Shown here piece by piece: positions 18,348-27,076 of a stretch of DNA of 64,000 nt. This DNA comes from Alphaproteobacteria bacterium (GTDB lineage Bacteria; Pseudomonadota; Alphaproteobacteria; Ferrovibrionales; Ferrovibrionaceae), in NCBI GenBank assembly GCA_026126165.1, contig JAHCJR010000002.1, positions 1 to 64,000 of the forward strand, given 5' to 3'. A model generated the notes under the pieces. It was not told where the DNA came from. It made no database searches and saw only the letters and a list, made by a program, of their open reading frames with translations. The translations under genes and the position numbers were made by a program. Each line of letters starts with the position of its first letter. Position 1 is the stretch's first letter.

Positions 18348-19448
18348 ATGCCTGACCTGATCGCCGAGGCGGGCGGGCTCAAGGCCGCGCTCGCGGAGCG
18401 GGCGGAGGAAACGGAGCGCCTGCGCCGGTTGCCCGAAGCGAGCGTGCGGGAACTTGCCGAGGCCGGATTCTTTCGTGCCCTGCTGCCGGCCCGGCTTGGC
18501 GGCCTCGAAGTCGAGCCCCTGCATTTCCTGAAAGCAATTGTCCGCCTTGCCGAGGCCGATGCCTCGCCCGCCTGGTGCGCCATGATCGGCGCGACCACCG
18601 GACTCACTGCCTGCTACCTGCCGGACGCGGCCGCGCGGGAGATCTTCGGCGCCCACGAGGTGGTGACCGGTGGGGTCTTCGCACCACTTGGCGAGGCCAG
18701 GCCGGTCGAAGGCGGCTACCGGCTCAGCGGACGCTGGAGCTGGGCAAGCGGCAGCGCTCATTGCCGCTGGCTGATGGGTGGGGCGAGCGTCGCCGGCAGC
18801 GGCGAGGCGAGACAGTTCTTCTTTCCCGCCGCCGAGGCGCGGCTCCACGATACCTGGCAATCCTTCGGCCTCAGCGGCACCGGCAGCGGCGATATGGAGG
18901 TGCGCGACATATTCGTGCCGGCAGAGCGCAGCCTCTCGCTGGTCGCGGGCAATCCGGAGCGGCTTCCCGGCGGCCTGCCGGTTTTCGGCCTGCTTGCCCT
19001 CGGCGTGGCCGCGGTCTGCCTTGGCATCGCGCGGGGCGCCATAGATGACTTGACCCTGCAGGCGCGCGCGCGAAGGCCGCAGGGCTCCCGCCGCCTGCTC
19101 GCCGAGCGGGCCAGGCTTCAGGCCGATCTCGCCGGCGCCGAGGCCGACTGGCGGGCGGCGGACGCCTATCTGGCACGCGCCGTGGGGCAGCGGGCGACCG
19201 GGGGCACGATCATCGACCAGCGGCTCGAGCTTCGGCTGGCGGCCAGCCATGCCACGCGCGTCGCCCAGCGCATCGTTTCCACCATGCATGAAGCGGCGGG
19301 CGGGGCGGCGATCTTTCTTGGCAATCCGTTGCAGCGGCGCTTCCGCGACGTGCATGTCGCCAGCCGCCACATGATGGTCGCGCCGGCAAGCTTCGAACTG
19401 GCGGGACGGTTGCTGTTCGGCCTGGAAACCGACACTGCTATGCTGTGA
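18348..19448 (+). CDS. Acyl-CoA dehydrogenase-fold flavoprotein (HsaA/DszC-like)
   Basis: A 366-residue member of the acyl-CoA dehydrogenase superfamily: helical N-domain with LRRLPEASVRELAEAGFFRALLPARLGGLEVEP, a beta domain with LSGRWSWASGSAHCRWLMGG, and a helical C-domain with VAQRIVSTMHEAAGGAAIFLGNPLQRRFRDVHVASRH. This pattern fits the flavin-dependent monooxygenase branch (HsaA, DszC type) more than true dehydrogenases, since no clear catalytic glutamate in the usual position was seen. Substrate unknown. It precedes the ABC transporter by 21 bp and could be cotranscribed with it. Confidence 0.82.
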   Translation: MPDLIAEAGGLKAALAERAEETERLRRLPEASVRELAEAGFFRALLPARLGGLEVEPLHFLKAIVRLAEADASPAWCAMIGATTGLTACYLPDAAAREIFGAHEVVTGGVFAPLGEARPVEGGYRLSGRWSWASGSAHCRWLMGGASVAGSGEARQFFFPAAEARLHDTWQSFGLSGTGSGDMEVRDIFVPAERSLSLVAGNPERLPGGLPVFGLLALGVAAVCLGIARGAIDDLTLQARARRPQGSRRLLAERARLQADLAGAEADWRAADAYLARAVGQRATGGTIIDQRLELRLAASHATRVAQRIVSTMHEAAGGAAIFLGNPLQRRFRDVHVASRHMMVAPASFELAGRLLFGLETDTAML

Positions 19449-19469
19449 ATTCCGGAGTAAAGCGGCACG

Positions 19470-21224
19470 ATGAGTCACGCCCTCACGCTCGACGACACGC
19501 TTCAGGGGTTGCGCGGCATCCTGCGCATCGTGCGCGCGCACGGCATGATGCGCCAGCTCACCATGATGGCGCTGCTGTTCCTCGCCGGCATGGTGGAGGG
19601 GATCGGCTGGGCATCGCTGCTGCCGCTGGTCTCGGTCGCCATGGGCGGCGCGGGCGGCAGCAGCCAGATCGACATGCTGGTGCGCGAGCTGCTGGCCCTG
19701 GTCGGCCTCGAGCCCGATCTCGGCAGCCTGCTCCTGGTGGTGGTGGCCTGCATGGCGGCCAAGGCGGCGCTGATGATTGCGGCCATGTCCTATGTCGGCT
19801 TCATGGTTGCGGCGATCTCCAACGAACTGCGGGTCGAGCTGATCGAGCGGCTGTTGCATGCGCGCTGGTCGTATTTCATCCGCCATCCGGTCGGGCGGTT
19901 CGCCACCTCGATCGGTCACGAAAGCAACCGCGCGGCACTCGCCTACAAGGCGGCCGTGCGCTTCCTGATCGACCTGATCCAGTGTGCCATCTATCTGGTC
20001 ATCGCCTTCCTCTATTCCTGGCGGGTGGCGCTGCTTTCGCTGCTGGTCGGCGGCGTCATCTCGATCATCATGCACCGGGTGACGCGGATGGCTCGTCGCG
20101 CCGGCGGCGAGCAGACCATGTTCATCGAGCGGCTGGTCAGCCGGCTGAACGACGTGGTGACCGGCATCAAGCCGCTCAAGGCCATGGACAGCTACCGTCA
20201 CATCCGCGCCCTGCTGCGCAGCGACGCGGACCGGGTGAACCGTGCGGTGGAAGACATTGTCTTTACCCAGGAAGCCGCGGACAAGATCCCGGACCTGCTG
20301 ATTATCCTGTTCCTGGCGGCGACCTTCTATCTCGCCATCAATTTCTGGCAGCTCGACGCGGCGCCGCTGGTCGTCGTCGGGCTGCTGATGGTCAAGACCA
20401 TCAGCCAGATGAGCCGCGCCCAGCGCCAGGTGCAGATCATCGCCATATCGGAAGCGGCCTATTACAGCATCCGCCGCACCATCGAAGAGGCCGGCCGGCA
20501 GCGGGAGGTCTCCACGGGCCTGCGCGAACCCCGGCTGCAGACCGGCATCAGGTTCGTCGACGTGTCCTTCGCCTATGCGACGCGGCCAGTGCTGCGCGAC
20601 GTCAATCTTGAAGTACCGGCCGGCCGCATCACGACGATCATCGGCACCTCCGGCGCCGGCAAGACCACCATCGCCGACCTGATTCTCGGCCTGCACCGGC
20701 CCGACCGTGGCGAGATCCTGATCGACGGAGAGCCGCTCGAGGAATTCGATCTCGATTCGTGGCGTGGCGCCATCGGCTACGTGCCGCAGGATGTCATGCT
20801 GTTCCACGACACGATTCTCGAGAACGTCACGCTTGGCGATGCGACCCTGTCGCGGGCGGATGTGGAGCAGGCGCTGCGCGAGGCCGGTGCACATGATTTC
20901 GTGGCGAGCCTGCCCGGCGGCCTGGACTATGTGGTCGGCGAGCGCGGCGGGCGGCTTTCCGGCGGCCAGCGGCAGCGGATTGCGCTGGCGCGGGCGCTCG
21001 TGCACCGGCCGAAACTGCTGGTGCTGGACGAGGCGACCAGCGCGCTCGATCCCGAGACCGAGGCGGAGATCTGCAGCAACGTCCGCGCGCAGGCCGGCAG
21101 GCTCACCATCCTTGCGATCACCCACAAGCCGGCCTGGGTCGATATCGCCGACCGGGTCTACCGGGTGCTGGACGCGGAGGTAAGCGAGATCGACGCAAGG
21201 CAGGCCCATTCCCTGCAGGAATAG
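19470..21224 (+). CDS. ABC exporter, fused permease-ATPase
   Basis: A 584-residue half-transporter with six predicted membrane spans in the first 320 residues and a C-terminal ATPase. The nucleotide domain has Walker A GTSGAGKTT, the signature [15 protein letters not shown] and Walker B LLVLDEATSALD. Such proteins homodimerise and export lipids, peptides or drugs; the substrate is not evident. The start has GGAGTAAAGCGGCACG upstream. The first membrane segments are unusually far from the start, leaving a cytoplasmic N-terminus of about 35 residues. Confidence 0.92.
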   Translation: MSHALTLDDTLQGLRGILRIVRAHGMMRQLTMMALLFLAGMVEGIGWASLLPLVSVAMGGAGGSSQIDMLVRELLALVGLEPDLGSLLLVVVACMAAKAALMIAAMSYVGFMVAAISNELRVELIERLLHARWSYFIRHPVGRFATSIGHESNRAALAYKAAVRFLIDLIQCAIYLVIAFLYSWRVALLSLLVGGVISIIMHRVTRMARRAGGEQTMFIERLVSRLNDVVTGIKPLKAMDSYRHIRALLRSDADRVNRAVEDIVFTQEAADKIPDLLIILFLAATFYLAINFWQLDAAPLVVVGLLMVKTISQMSRAQRQVQIIAISEAAYYSIRRTIEEAGRQREVSTGLREPRLQTGIRFVDVSFAYATRPVLRDVNLEVPAGRITTIIGTSGAGKTTIADLILGLHRPDRGEILIDGEPLEEFDLDSWRGAIGYVPQDVMLFHDTILENVTLGDATLSRADVEQALREAGAHDFVASLPGGLDYVVGERGGRLSGGQRQRIALARALVHRPKLLVLDEATSALDPETEAEICSNVRAQAGRLTILAITHKPAWVDIADRVYRVLDAEVSEIDARQAHSLQE

Positions 21225-21279
21225 AAGCGGCGCCACTGCGCCCTTGCCATCGGGGCGCGAAACGCCACACTTTGCAGAC

Positions 21280-23772
21280 ATGGCATCCCCGCCCGTCACC
21301 GGGGAGCGCCGCGTCGTCGCGGTGCTCGGCCCCACCAATACCGGCAAGACCCATCTGGCGGTCGAGCGGATGCTCGGCCATGCCAGCGGCATCATCGGCC
21401 TGCCGCTGCGCCTGCTTGCCCGCGAGATCTATGACCGGATCGCCGCCGCCAAGGGGCGCAGCCGGGTGGCTCTGATCACCGGTGAGGAGCGGATCGAGCC
21501 GGCGCACGCGCGCTGGCATGTCTGCACCGTCGAGGCGATGCCGCTCGAGCGTTCCTTCGACTTCCTGGCCGTGGACGAGATCCAGCTCTGCGCCGACGCC
21601 GATCGCGGCCATGTCTTCACCGACCGGCTGCTGCGCGCACGTGGCCGCGAGGAGACGATGTTCCTCGGTTCCGACGCCGCCCAGGGCCTGATCCGCCGGC
21701 TGGTGCCCGGCGTGGAATTCATCTCGCGGCCCCGCCTTTCCCGGCTTTCCTATGCCGGACACCGCAAGCTCTCCCGCCTGCCCAAGCGTTCAGCCATCGT
21801 CGCTTTCTCGGCACAGGACGTATATGCCATCGCCGAACTGGTGCGCCGCCAGCGCGGTGGGGCGGCCGTGGTCCTGGGCGCGCTCTCGCCCCGCACGCGC
21901 AACGCGCAGGTGGCGATGTTCCAGGCGCGCGAGGTGGATTTCCTGGTCGCCACCGACGCGATCGGCATGGGGCTCAACATGGCGATAGAGCATGTCGCCT
22001 TCGCCGAGCTCAGCAAGTTCGACGGCGAGCTGCCGCGACAGCTCTATCCGGGCGAGGTGGCGCAGATCGCGGGGCGGGCCGGACGGCATATGAACGACGG
22101 CACGTTCGGAACCACGGCCGAACTCGAGGCACTCTCGGGCGAACTGGTGGAGCGCGTCGAGGGGCATCGCTTCGATCCGATCCGCCAGGCGCGCTGGCGC
22201 AACAGCGATCTCGATTTCGCCAACCCCGAGTCGCTGATCCGCTCGCTCGACCGCCCGCCGCCGCTCGAATGTCTGCTGCGGGCGCGCGATGCGGACGACT
22301 ATCTGGCGTTCGGCCAGCTCGCGCGGCAGGCGGACATCGCGCCCCTGCTCGGGCGCCGCGACCTGCTGCGGCTGCTGTGGCAGGTCTGCCAGATTCCGGA
22401 TTTCCGCAAGACCTCGCACGATAGCCATGTCCGCCTGCTCGGCCAGATCTTCCGCGCCCTGGCCCAGGGCGAGGCGCGGCTGCCGGCCGACTGGGTGGCG
22501 CGGCAGGTGGCGGCGCAGGACCGCACCGAGGGCGACATCGACACGCTGGCGCAGCGCATCGCCCATATCCGCACCTGGACCTATATCTCCCACCGCGAGG
22601 ACTGGCTCGCGGACGCGGCGCACTGGCAGGAACGCAGCCGGGCCATCGAGGACCGGCTTTCCGACGCCCTGCACGAACGGCTGACCCAGCGTTTCGTCGA
22701 CCGGCGGACCGCGGTGCTGATGAGCCGGCTCAAGGATCGGGAGACGCTTTCCGCCAGCGTCGACGGGACCGGCGCGGTCAGCGTCGCGGGGCAGCATCTC
22801 GGGCGGCTGCTCGGGCTTTCCTTCATTCCCGACCTCTCCGCTGCCGGAACGGACGGCCGGGCGCTCCGCGCCGCCGCCAACCGCTCGCTGCATGGCGCGT
22901 TCCGGCAGCGCGCGCGTCTCCTCATGCGTGCCGGCGACGATGAATTCGCCCTCGACGACGAACTGCGCCTGGCCTGGCGGGGCGAGCCGCTGGGGCGCCT
23001 CATGCCCGGCGATCATCCGTTGCGGCCGCGGCTGCGCCTGATCGGCGGCGAGCTGCTGGATGGGGGTGCGCGGGAAGCGATCCAGAAGCGCATGACAGAC
23101 TGGCTCGCCCGGGAAATCGGCGTGCGGCTGCGCGTGCTGCGCCGCCTCGAGACGGCGGACCTTCCGGCCGGCGCGCGCGGCATCGCCTTCCAGCTCGTGG
23201 AAGGGCTCGGCAAGGTGGCGCGCCGCCAGCTTGCCCGGCAGATCTCGGAACTGGACCCGATGGAGCGCAAGCGCCTTGCCGCGCTCGGCGTCCGGCTTGG
23301 CCGGCGCTGGGTCTATATGCCCCTTCTGGTCAAGCCCGCAGCACAGCGCATGGCTGCCATGCTCTGGTGCGCGCAGCACGGAGAGCTCCTGCCGCCGGCC
23401 CGCCCGCCGGGCCGCTTCGTCCTGCCGGCCGACGGGGAGATCGCCGATGGGCTCTGGCTTGCCATGGGTTTCCAGCGCATCGACAGGCTGGCGATCCGCA
23501 TCGACATGCTGGAGCGGCTGATGCAGCGGACGGCGGCGGAAGTGGCCGATGGGCCGAAGCCGCTCTCCGCCGGGCTGCTTGCCGTGCTCGGGCTGGATGG
23601 CGAGCAGACGGCGCGCATCCTGCGCGTGCTGGGATTCGAACTGCGCCCCTCCGATGCCGGACCGCTCGTGCAGGCGCGACGCCGGCGGGTGCGCCAGAAG
23701 CGCGGGCTCGCGCCGGAGCCCGACGGGAGTTCACCCTTCGCGAAGCTGAAGGAGCTGGTTGCCTCGGGATGA
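21280..23772 (+). CDS. SUV3-like ATP-dependent RNA/DNA helicase
   Basis: An 830-residue superfamily 2 helicase resembling the mitochondrial degradasome helicase SUV3. Motif I GPTNTGKT (17-24), motif II VDEIQLCADADRGHVF (DEIQ replacing DEAD) and the motif VI region AGRAGRHMNDGTFGTT are present. The C-terminal half is a long helical region typical of alphaproteobacterial members. The ATG at 21280 is favoured over a TTG 36 bases upstream. It overlaps the S4 gene by ATGA, so the two are coupled and may act together on RNA. Confidence 0.9.
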   Translation: MASPPVTGERRVVAVLGPTNTGKTHLAVERMLGHASGIIGLPLRLLAREIYDRIAAAKGRSRVALITGEERIEPAHARWHVCTVEAMPLERSFDFLAVDEIQLCADADRGHVFTDRLLRARGREETMFLGSDAAQGLIRRLVPGVEFISRPRLSRLSYAGHRKLSRLPKRSAIVAFSAQDVYAIAELVRRQRGGAAVVLGALSPRTRNAQVAMFQAREVDFLVATDAIGMGLNMAIEHVAFAELSKFDGELPRQLYPGEVAQIAGRAGRHMNDGTFGTTAELEALSGELVERVEGHRFDPIRQARWRNSDLDFANPESLIRSLDRPPPLECLLRARDADDYLAFGQLARQADIAPLLGRRDLLRLLWQVCQIPDFRKTSHDSHVRLLGQIFRALAQGEARLPADWVARQVAAQDRTEGDIDTLAQRIAHIRTWTYISHREDWLADAAHWQERSRAIEDRLSDALHERLTQRFVDRRTAVLMSRLKDRETLSASVDGTGAVSVAGQHLGRLLGLSFIPDLSAAGTDGRALRAAANRSLHGAFRQRARLLMRAGDDEFALDDELRLAWRGEPLGRLMPGDHPLRPRLRLIGGELLDGGAREAIQKRMTDWLAREIGVRLRVLRRLETADLPAGARGIAFQLVEGLGKVARRQLARQISELDPMERKRLAALGVRLGRRWVYMPLLVKPAAQRMAAMLWCAQHGELLPPARPPGRFVLPADGEIADGLWLAMGFQRIDRLAIRIDMLERLMQRTAAEVADGPKPLSAGLLAVLGLDGEQTARILRVLGFELRPSDAGPLVQARRRRVRQKRGLAPEPDGSSPFAKLKELVASG

Positions 23773-24038
23773 GCGGAAGCCTGTCCATCCGGGTGGACAA
23801 GTGGCTCTGGCACGCCCGGTTCTTCAAGACGCGCGGCGGCGCGGCGCGCCTCTGCTGTTCGGGACGGCTGCGCATCAACGGGCTCAACGTGCTCAAGCCG
23901 GCGACGACGGTGCGACCGGGCGACGTGCTCACCTTCCCGCAGGGCGAGCGCATCCGCGTCGTCCGCCTTCTGGCCATCGGGCTGCGTCGCGGACCGCCGG
24001 CGGAAGCACAGTTGCTCTACGAGGAAATCGGCGGATAG
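23769..24038 (+). CDS. S4-domain RNA-binding protein (Hsp15-like)
   Basis: An 89-residue protein with an S4 fold: LSIRVDKWLWHARFFKTRGGAARLCCSGRLRINGLNVLKPATTVRPGDVLTF. The KxR/G..R.NG.....P...V..GD pattern matches heat-shock protein Hsp15, which rescues stalled 50S subunits carrying peptidyl-tRNA. Its start codon overlaps the helicase stop (ATGA). It converges on the TerC gene nine bases away. Confidence 0.9.
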   Translation: MSGSLSIRVDKWLWHARFFKTRGGAARLCCSGRLRINGLNVLKPATTVRPGDVLTFPQGERIRVVRLLAIGLRRGPPAEAQLLYEEIGG

Positions 24039-24046
24039 CGCCGGTC

Positions 24047-24679
24047 TCAGATATTCCCGGTCGCCCGCAGTATTTCCGTCCCGCCGCGCCAGATCATGTC
24101 GAGCGCGACATAGACGATGATCAGCAGGCCGACATAGGCGATCCAGTGATGCCGGTTGAGCAGGCGCGCGATGAAGTTGGAGGCCACTGCCATCAGCGCG
24201 ATGGACAGTACCAGGCCGATGATCAGGATATAGGGATGGTCGCGGGCCGCGCCGGCCACCGCCAGCACGTTGTCGAGCGACATGGAGACATCGGCCAGCA
24301 CGATCTGCGTAATGGCTTGGGCGCGGGTCTTGCCCTGCACCGGCTTGCCATAGTCCGGCTCCTCGCCTTCCAGCTCGATATCGGCCGTGCTGCCGGCGCG
24401 CAGCTCGCGCCACATCTTCCAGGCGACCCAGGCCAGCAGGATGCCGCCGGCAAGGGTCAGGCCGATGATCTTCAGCAGCGGAATGGCGATCGAGGCGAAG
24501 CCGACGCGCATCAGGGTCGCGGCGACAATTCCGAAGAAGATGATCTTGCCACGATCCTCGCGCGGCAGGCCGGCCACGGCCATTCCGATCACGATCGCGT
24601 TATCGCCCGAGAGGACGATGTCGATGATGATGACCTGGATGAAGGCACTGACCGCGCTGGGGTCGAGTTCGAAGAACAT
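24047..24679 (-). CDS. TerC/YjbE family membrane protein
   Basis: A 210-residue protein with about seven membrane spans. Family-conserved acidic motifs are visible in LSGDNAIVIGMAV (first half) and ADVSMSLDNVLAVAGAA (second half), which coordinate manganese or other divalent cations in characterised TerC proteins. It probably exports or loads metal to membrane or secreted proteins. The start ATG at 24679 begins MFFELDPSAVSAFIQV. It is divergent from the TerB gene, a recurring partner of TerC. Confidence 0.87.
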   Translation of the reverse strand: MFFELDPSAVSAFIQVIIIDIVLSGDNAIVIGMAVAGLPREDRGKIIFFGIVAATLMRVGFASIAIPLLKIIGLTLAGGILLAWVAWKMWRELRAGSTADIELEGEEPDYGKPVQGKTRAQAITQIVLADVSMSLDNVLAVAGAARDHPYILIIGLVLSIALMAVASNFIARLLNRHHWIAYVGLLIIVYVALDMIWRGGTEILRATGNI

Positions 24680-24866
24680 GGGAGGCGTCTGTTCGGGTCC
24701 TGGAGGGCGGGGCGGCACGTGCGGTGGCGGCGCGGGGCATACTGGCGCGGCGAGCGGCCCCGGTAAAGAGGCAATGACCCGGCCGGCCGGCGCGCGCCGC
24801 GAAGCGTGATCAATCCCACAATAGTGCCGGGGTTGAAGCGGTATCGGCGAAATGCTACGGAGGCCC

Positions 24867-25346
24867 ATGCTGACACGGCTGCGCAGGATCCTGACCGGCG
24901 AGCGCGTCGCGCCGGGTTCGGGGCGCGCCGATGCGCGTATCGCGGTCGCCGCGCTGTTGATCGAGGCGGCGGAGATGGACCGGGATTTCAGCTCGATCGA
25001 GCGTCTGGCGATCGAGGACGGGCTCAGGCACTGGTTCGGGCTGAGCGAGGAAGAGACCCGCCGGCTGGTCGCGTCGGCCGGGGTGGAACGCGGCGACAGC
25101 CACGACCTCGTGCGCTTCACGCGGCCGGTCAAGGAAGCCTACAGCCACGAGGAGCGGGTGGCGCTGATGGAGCTGATCTGGCGCATCGTCCTTGCCGACG
25201 GGTCGGTGGACGATTACGAGGCCAACCTGATGCGGCGCATCGCCGGCCTTCTGTATGTGAGCGACCAGGAGAACGGAGCGGCGCGCAAGCGGGCGGCGGC
25301 GGCGCGGACCGAAGCCGGGCTTGATCCGGGAACGAAATTGGGATAG
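24867..25346 (+). CDS. TerB-like tellurite-resistance family protein
   Basis: A 159-residue all-helical TerB domain protein. It keeps the paired acidic helices: AAEMDRDFSSIERLAIEDGL and IVLADGSVDDYEANLMRRIAGLLYVSD, each with D/E residues that bind metal. TerB proteins are cytoplasmic sensor or scaffold partners of TerC-type membrane proteins. I use the ATG at 24867, with GGAG five bases upstream, rather than the ATG at 24852. It is followed by fdxA 51 bp later. Confidence 0.85.
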   Translation: MLTRLRRILTGERVAPGSGRADARIAVAALLIEAAEMDRDFSSIERLAIEDGLRHWFGLSEEETRRLVASAGVERGDSHDLVRFTRPVKEAYSHEERVALMELIWRIVLADGSVDDYEANLMRRIAGLLYVSDQENGAARKRAAAARTEAGLDPGTKLG

Positions 25347-25397
25347 TTGGCGGCGCCCCGCATCCATGGGCAGCGGCCGAGGAGACTGGAGAGGCAA

Positions 25398-25736
25398 ATG
25401 ACCTACGTCGTGACTGAGTCCTGCATCAGGTGCAAGTACATGGACTGCGTGGAAGTCTGCCCGGTGGACTGCTTCTACGAAGGCGAGAACATGCTGGTCA
25501 TCCATCCGGACGAGTGCATCGATTGCGGCGTCTGCGAGCCGGAATGCCCGGCGGAGGCCATTGTTCCCGACACCGATGCCTCGGTCGCCCGCTGGCTCGA
25601 ACTGAACCGCGAATATGCGGAGAAATGGCCGAACATCACGCGCAAGGGCGCGGCGCCCGAAGACGCGGACGCGTTCAAGGATCAGAAGAACAAGTTCGAT
25701 CAGTTCTTCAGCCCAAATCCCGGAAAGGGCACGTGA
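25398..25736 (+). CDS. fdxA: Seven-iron ferredoxin FdxA
   Basis: A 112-residue ferredoxin with both a [3Fe-4S] and a [4Fe-4S] cluster, as in Azotobacter ferredoxin I. Cysteines at 9, 17 and 50 would hold the three-iron cluster and 21, 40, 43 and 46 the four-iron cluster, with extra cysteines at 12 and 25 in the family positions. The ATG at 25398 follows GGAGACTGGAGAGGCAA. Soluble low-potential electron carrier, partner not evident from context. Confidence 0.95.
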   Translation: MTYVVTESCIRCKYMDCVEVCPVDCFYEGENMLVIHPDECIDCGVCEPECPAEAIVPDTDASVARWLELNREYAEKWPNITRKGAAPEDADAFKDQKNKFDQFFSPNPGKGT

Positions 25737-26048
25737 ATCTGGCGATCGGCTGGGGGTAATTTTCCGAATCCCGGCCGATTTACGATAATATTCCTCCATA
25801 GATTGGATGTTTTCCTTTCATGGCGGCTGCACGGCCGTGGAAATTTGTGATATTATTATTATGTGAATGGCTGTTGGATCGCCGCCTGGCCACCGCAGGA
25901 TCCCTGCGGGATCGCGGGGTGCGCTGGTCGGTGCCTCCAGCTTTTTCGTGAAGTGTCGACTGGTTCCGGCGGCATTCGCTGACTGCCGCCCGTCCAGGAT
26001 TGTGCCTCGAGTGAGACGCGCCGCAGGTCAGCCCTGAGAGAAGAATCC
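25737..26048. other. Gene-free leader between fdxA and carD
   Basis: This 312-base stretch has no convincing gene. Its first half is AT-rich (25770-25862), with TATTATTATTATG near 25850 that could be the carD promoter. A 7-bp hairpin CCGCAGG-ATC-CCTGCGG lies at 25893-25909, and a shorter palindrome CACGGCCGTG near 25829. The hairpin lacks a T-run, so it would more likely lie in the 5' leader of carD mRNA than terminate fdxA. No small open frame with a ribosome site stood out. Confidence 0.5.
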
Positions 26049-26957
26049 ATGCCGAACAAAGCCGTCGCGAAGAAGGCCGGTGTCTCCCGGACACCGGCAG
26101 CAAAGAATGCCGCCAGGGCCGCCTCGCGCAAGGGCGAGACCCGGAAGGCGGATGCAACCCGAAGTGAGCAGCGCAAGGCCGTGGGCGGGAAGGCCGAGAC
26201 AAAGGAAGCAAGGAAAGTGGAAGCGAAGAAAGCAGACGCCAGGAAAGCCGAGCCGCCCCGGAAGTCGGCCCAGATACACAAGCTCGAACCGAAGAAGCCT
26301 GCCGCGAAGAAAGCCGAGGCGAAGAAGCCGGAGCCCAGGAAGGCGGAGCCCCGCAAGCCGGAACAGAAGAAGGTCGAGGCGAGCCGGCCGGAAGCCGTGG
26401 TCGAGTTGGCCAAGCCCGAGGTGAAGAAGCCGGAAGCAAAAGCCGAAGTGAAAAAGCTCGAGCCGCGCAAGCTCGATTTCCAGCCGACCGATTTCGTCGT
26501 CTACCCGACCCATGGCGTGGGCAAGATCCTTCGCGTCGAGAAGACGGAGATTTCCGGCACCAAGCTCGAACTCTTCGTCATCGAGTTCGAGAAGGACAAG
26601 ATGATCCTGCGCGTGCCCATCGGCAAGGCGCAGTCGGTTGGCATGCGCAAGCTCTCCTCGCCGCAGAAGATGAAGACGGCGCTGCAGACCCTGAAGGGTC
26701 GGGCGCGGATCAAGCGGGCGATGTGGAGCCGGCGGGCCCAGGAATACGAGGCGAAGATCAATTCCGGCGACCCGATCGCCATCGCCGAGGTGGTGCGCGA
26801 CCTGCACCGCAATGCCGGCCAGCCGGACCAGTCCTACAGCGAGCGCCAGATCTACGAGGCGGCCCGCGACCGGCTGGTGCGCGAACTGGCCGCAGTCGAG
26901 CGAATCGACGAGGAACAGGCAACGGAACGGCTGGAAAAGATGCTGCGCGCCGCCTGA
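26049..26957 (+). CDS. CarD family transcription regulator with long basic N-terminal tail
   Basis: A 302-residue protein. Residues about 1-142 form a low-complexity Lys/Ala/Glu/Pro tail made of imperfect AKKAEA and PKKPE repeats, resembling histone H1-type tails. The CarD_CdnL domain follows: FQPTDFVVYPTHGVGKILRVEK (144-165) is the RNA-polymerase beta-binding N-subdomain, and the helical C-part with SSPQKMKTALQTLKGRARIKRAMWSRRAQEYEAKI binds DNA at promoters. CarD stabilises open complexes at rRNA and stress promoters. Usual alphaproteobacterial CarD is about 165-180 residues, so the tail is the unusual part. A strong terminator follows. Confidence 0.9.
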   Translation: MPNKAVAKKAGVSRTPAAKNAARAASRKGETRKADATRSEQRKAVGGKAETKEARKVEAKKADARKAEPPRKSAQIHKLEPKKPAAKKAEAKKPEPRKAEPRKPEQKKVEASRPEAVVELAKPEVKKPEAKAEVKKLEPRKLDFQPTDFVVYPTHGVGKILRVEKTEISGTKLELFVIEFEKDKMILRVPIGKAQSVGMRKLSSPQKMKTALQTLKGRARIKRAMWSRRAQEYEAKINSGDPIAIAEVVRDLHRNAGQPDQSYSERQIYEAARDRLVRELAAVERIDEEQATERLEKMLRAA

Positions 26958-27000
26958 ACCGGCGCCATCACGGTTTTACGCGTGCTGGGAGATGGGAGCG

Positions 27001-27036
27001 GGGGCTCGCCAAACTAGTTTTGGCGAGCCCCTTTTC
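27001..27036 (+). terminator. Intrinsic terminator after carD
   Basis: Thirteen-bp stem GGGGCTCGCCAAA/TTTGGCGAGCCCC (27001-27013, 27019-27031) with a five-base loop, followed by TTTTC. Long perfect stem plus T-run; ends the carD transcript before the next gene at 27077. Confidence 0.92.
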
Positions 27037-27076
27037 TTGCTTTTCGGTCGAATCACTCCGATGATCCGCTCGAATC

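Noticed and set aside
18318-21395. A 1000-codon antisense frame across the dehydrogenase-like and ABC genes
   Set aside because: Both sense genes have intact catalytic motifs; the antisense translation is low-complexity.
26100-26460. GAAG/AAG-rich repeats suggesting a repeat array
   Set aside because: They encode the basic tail of CarD and have no regular spacer.
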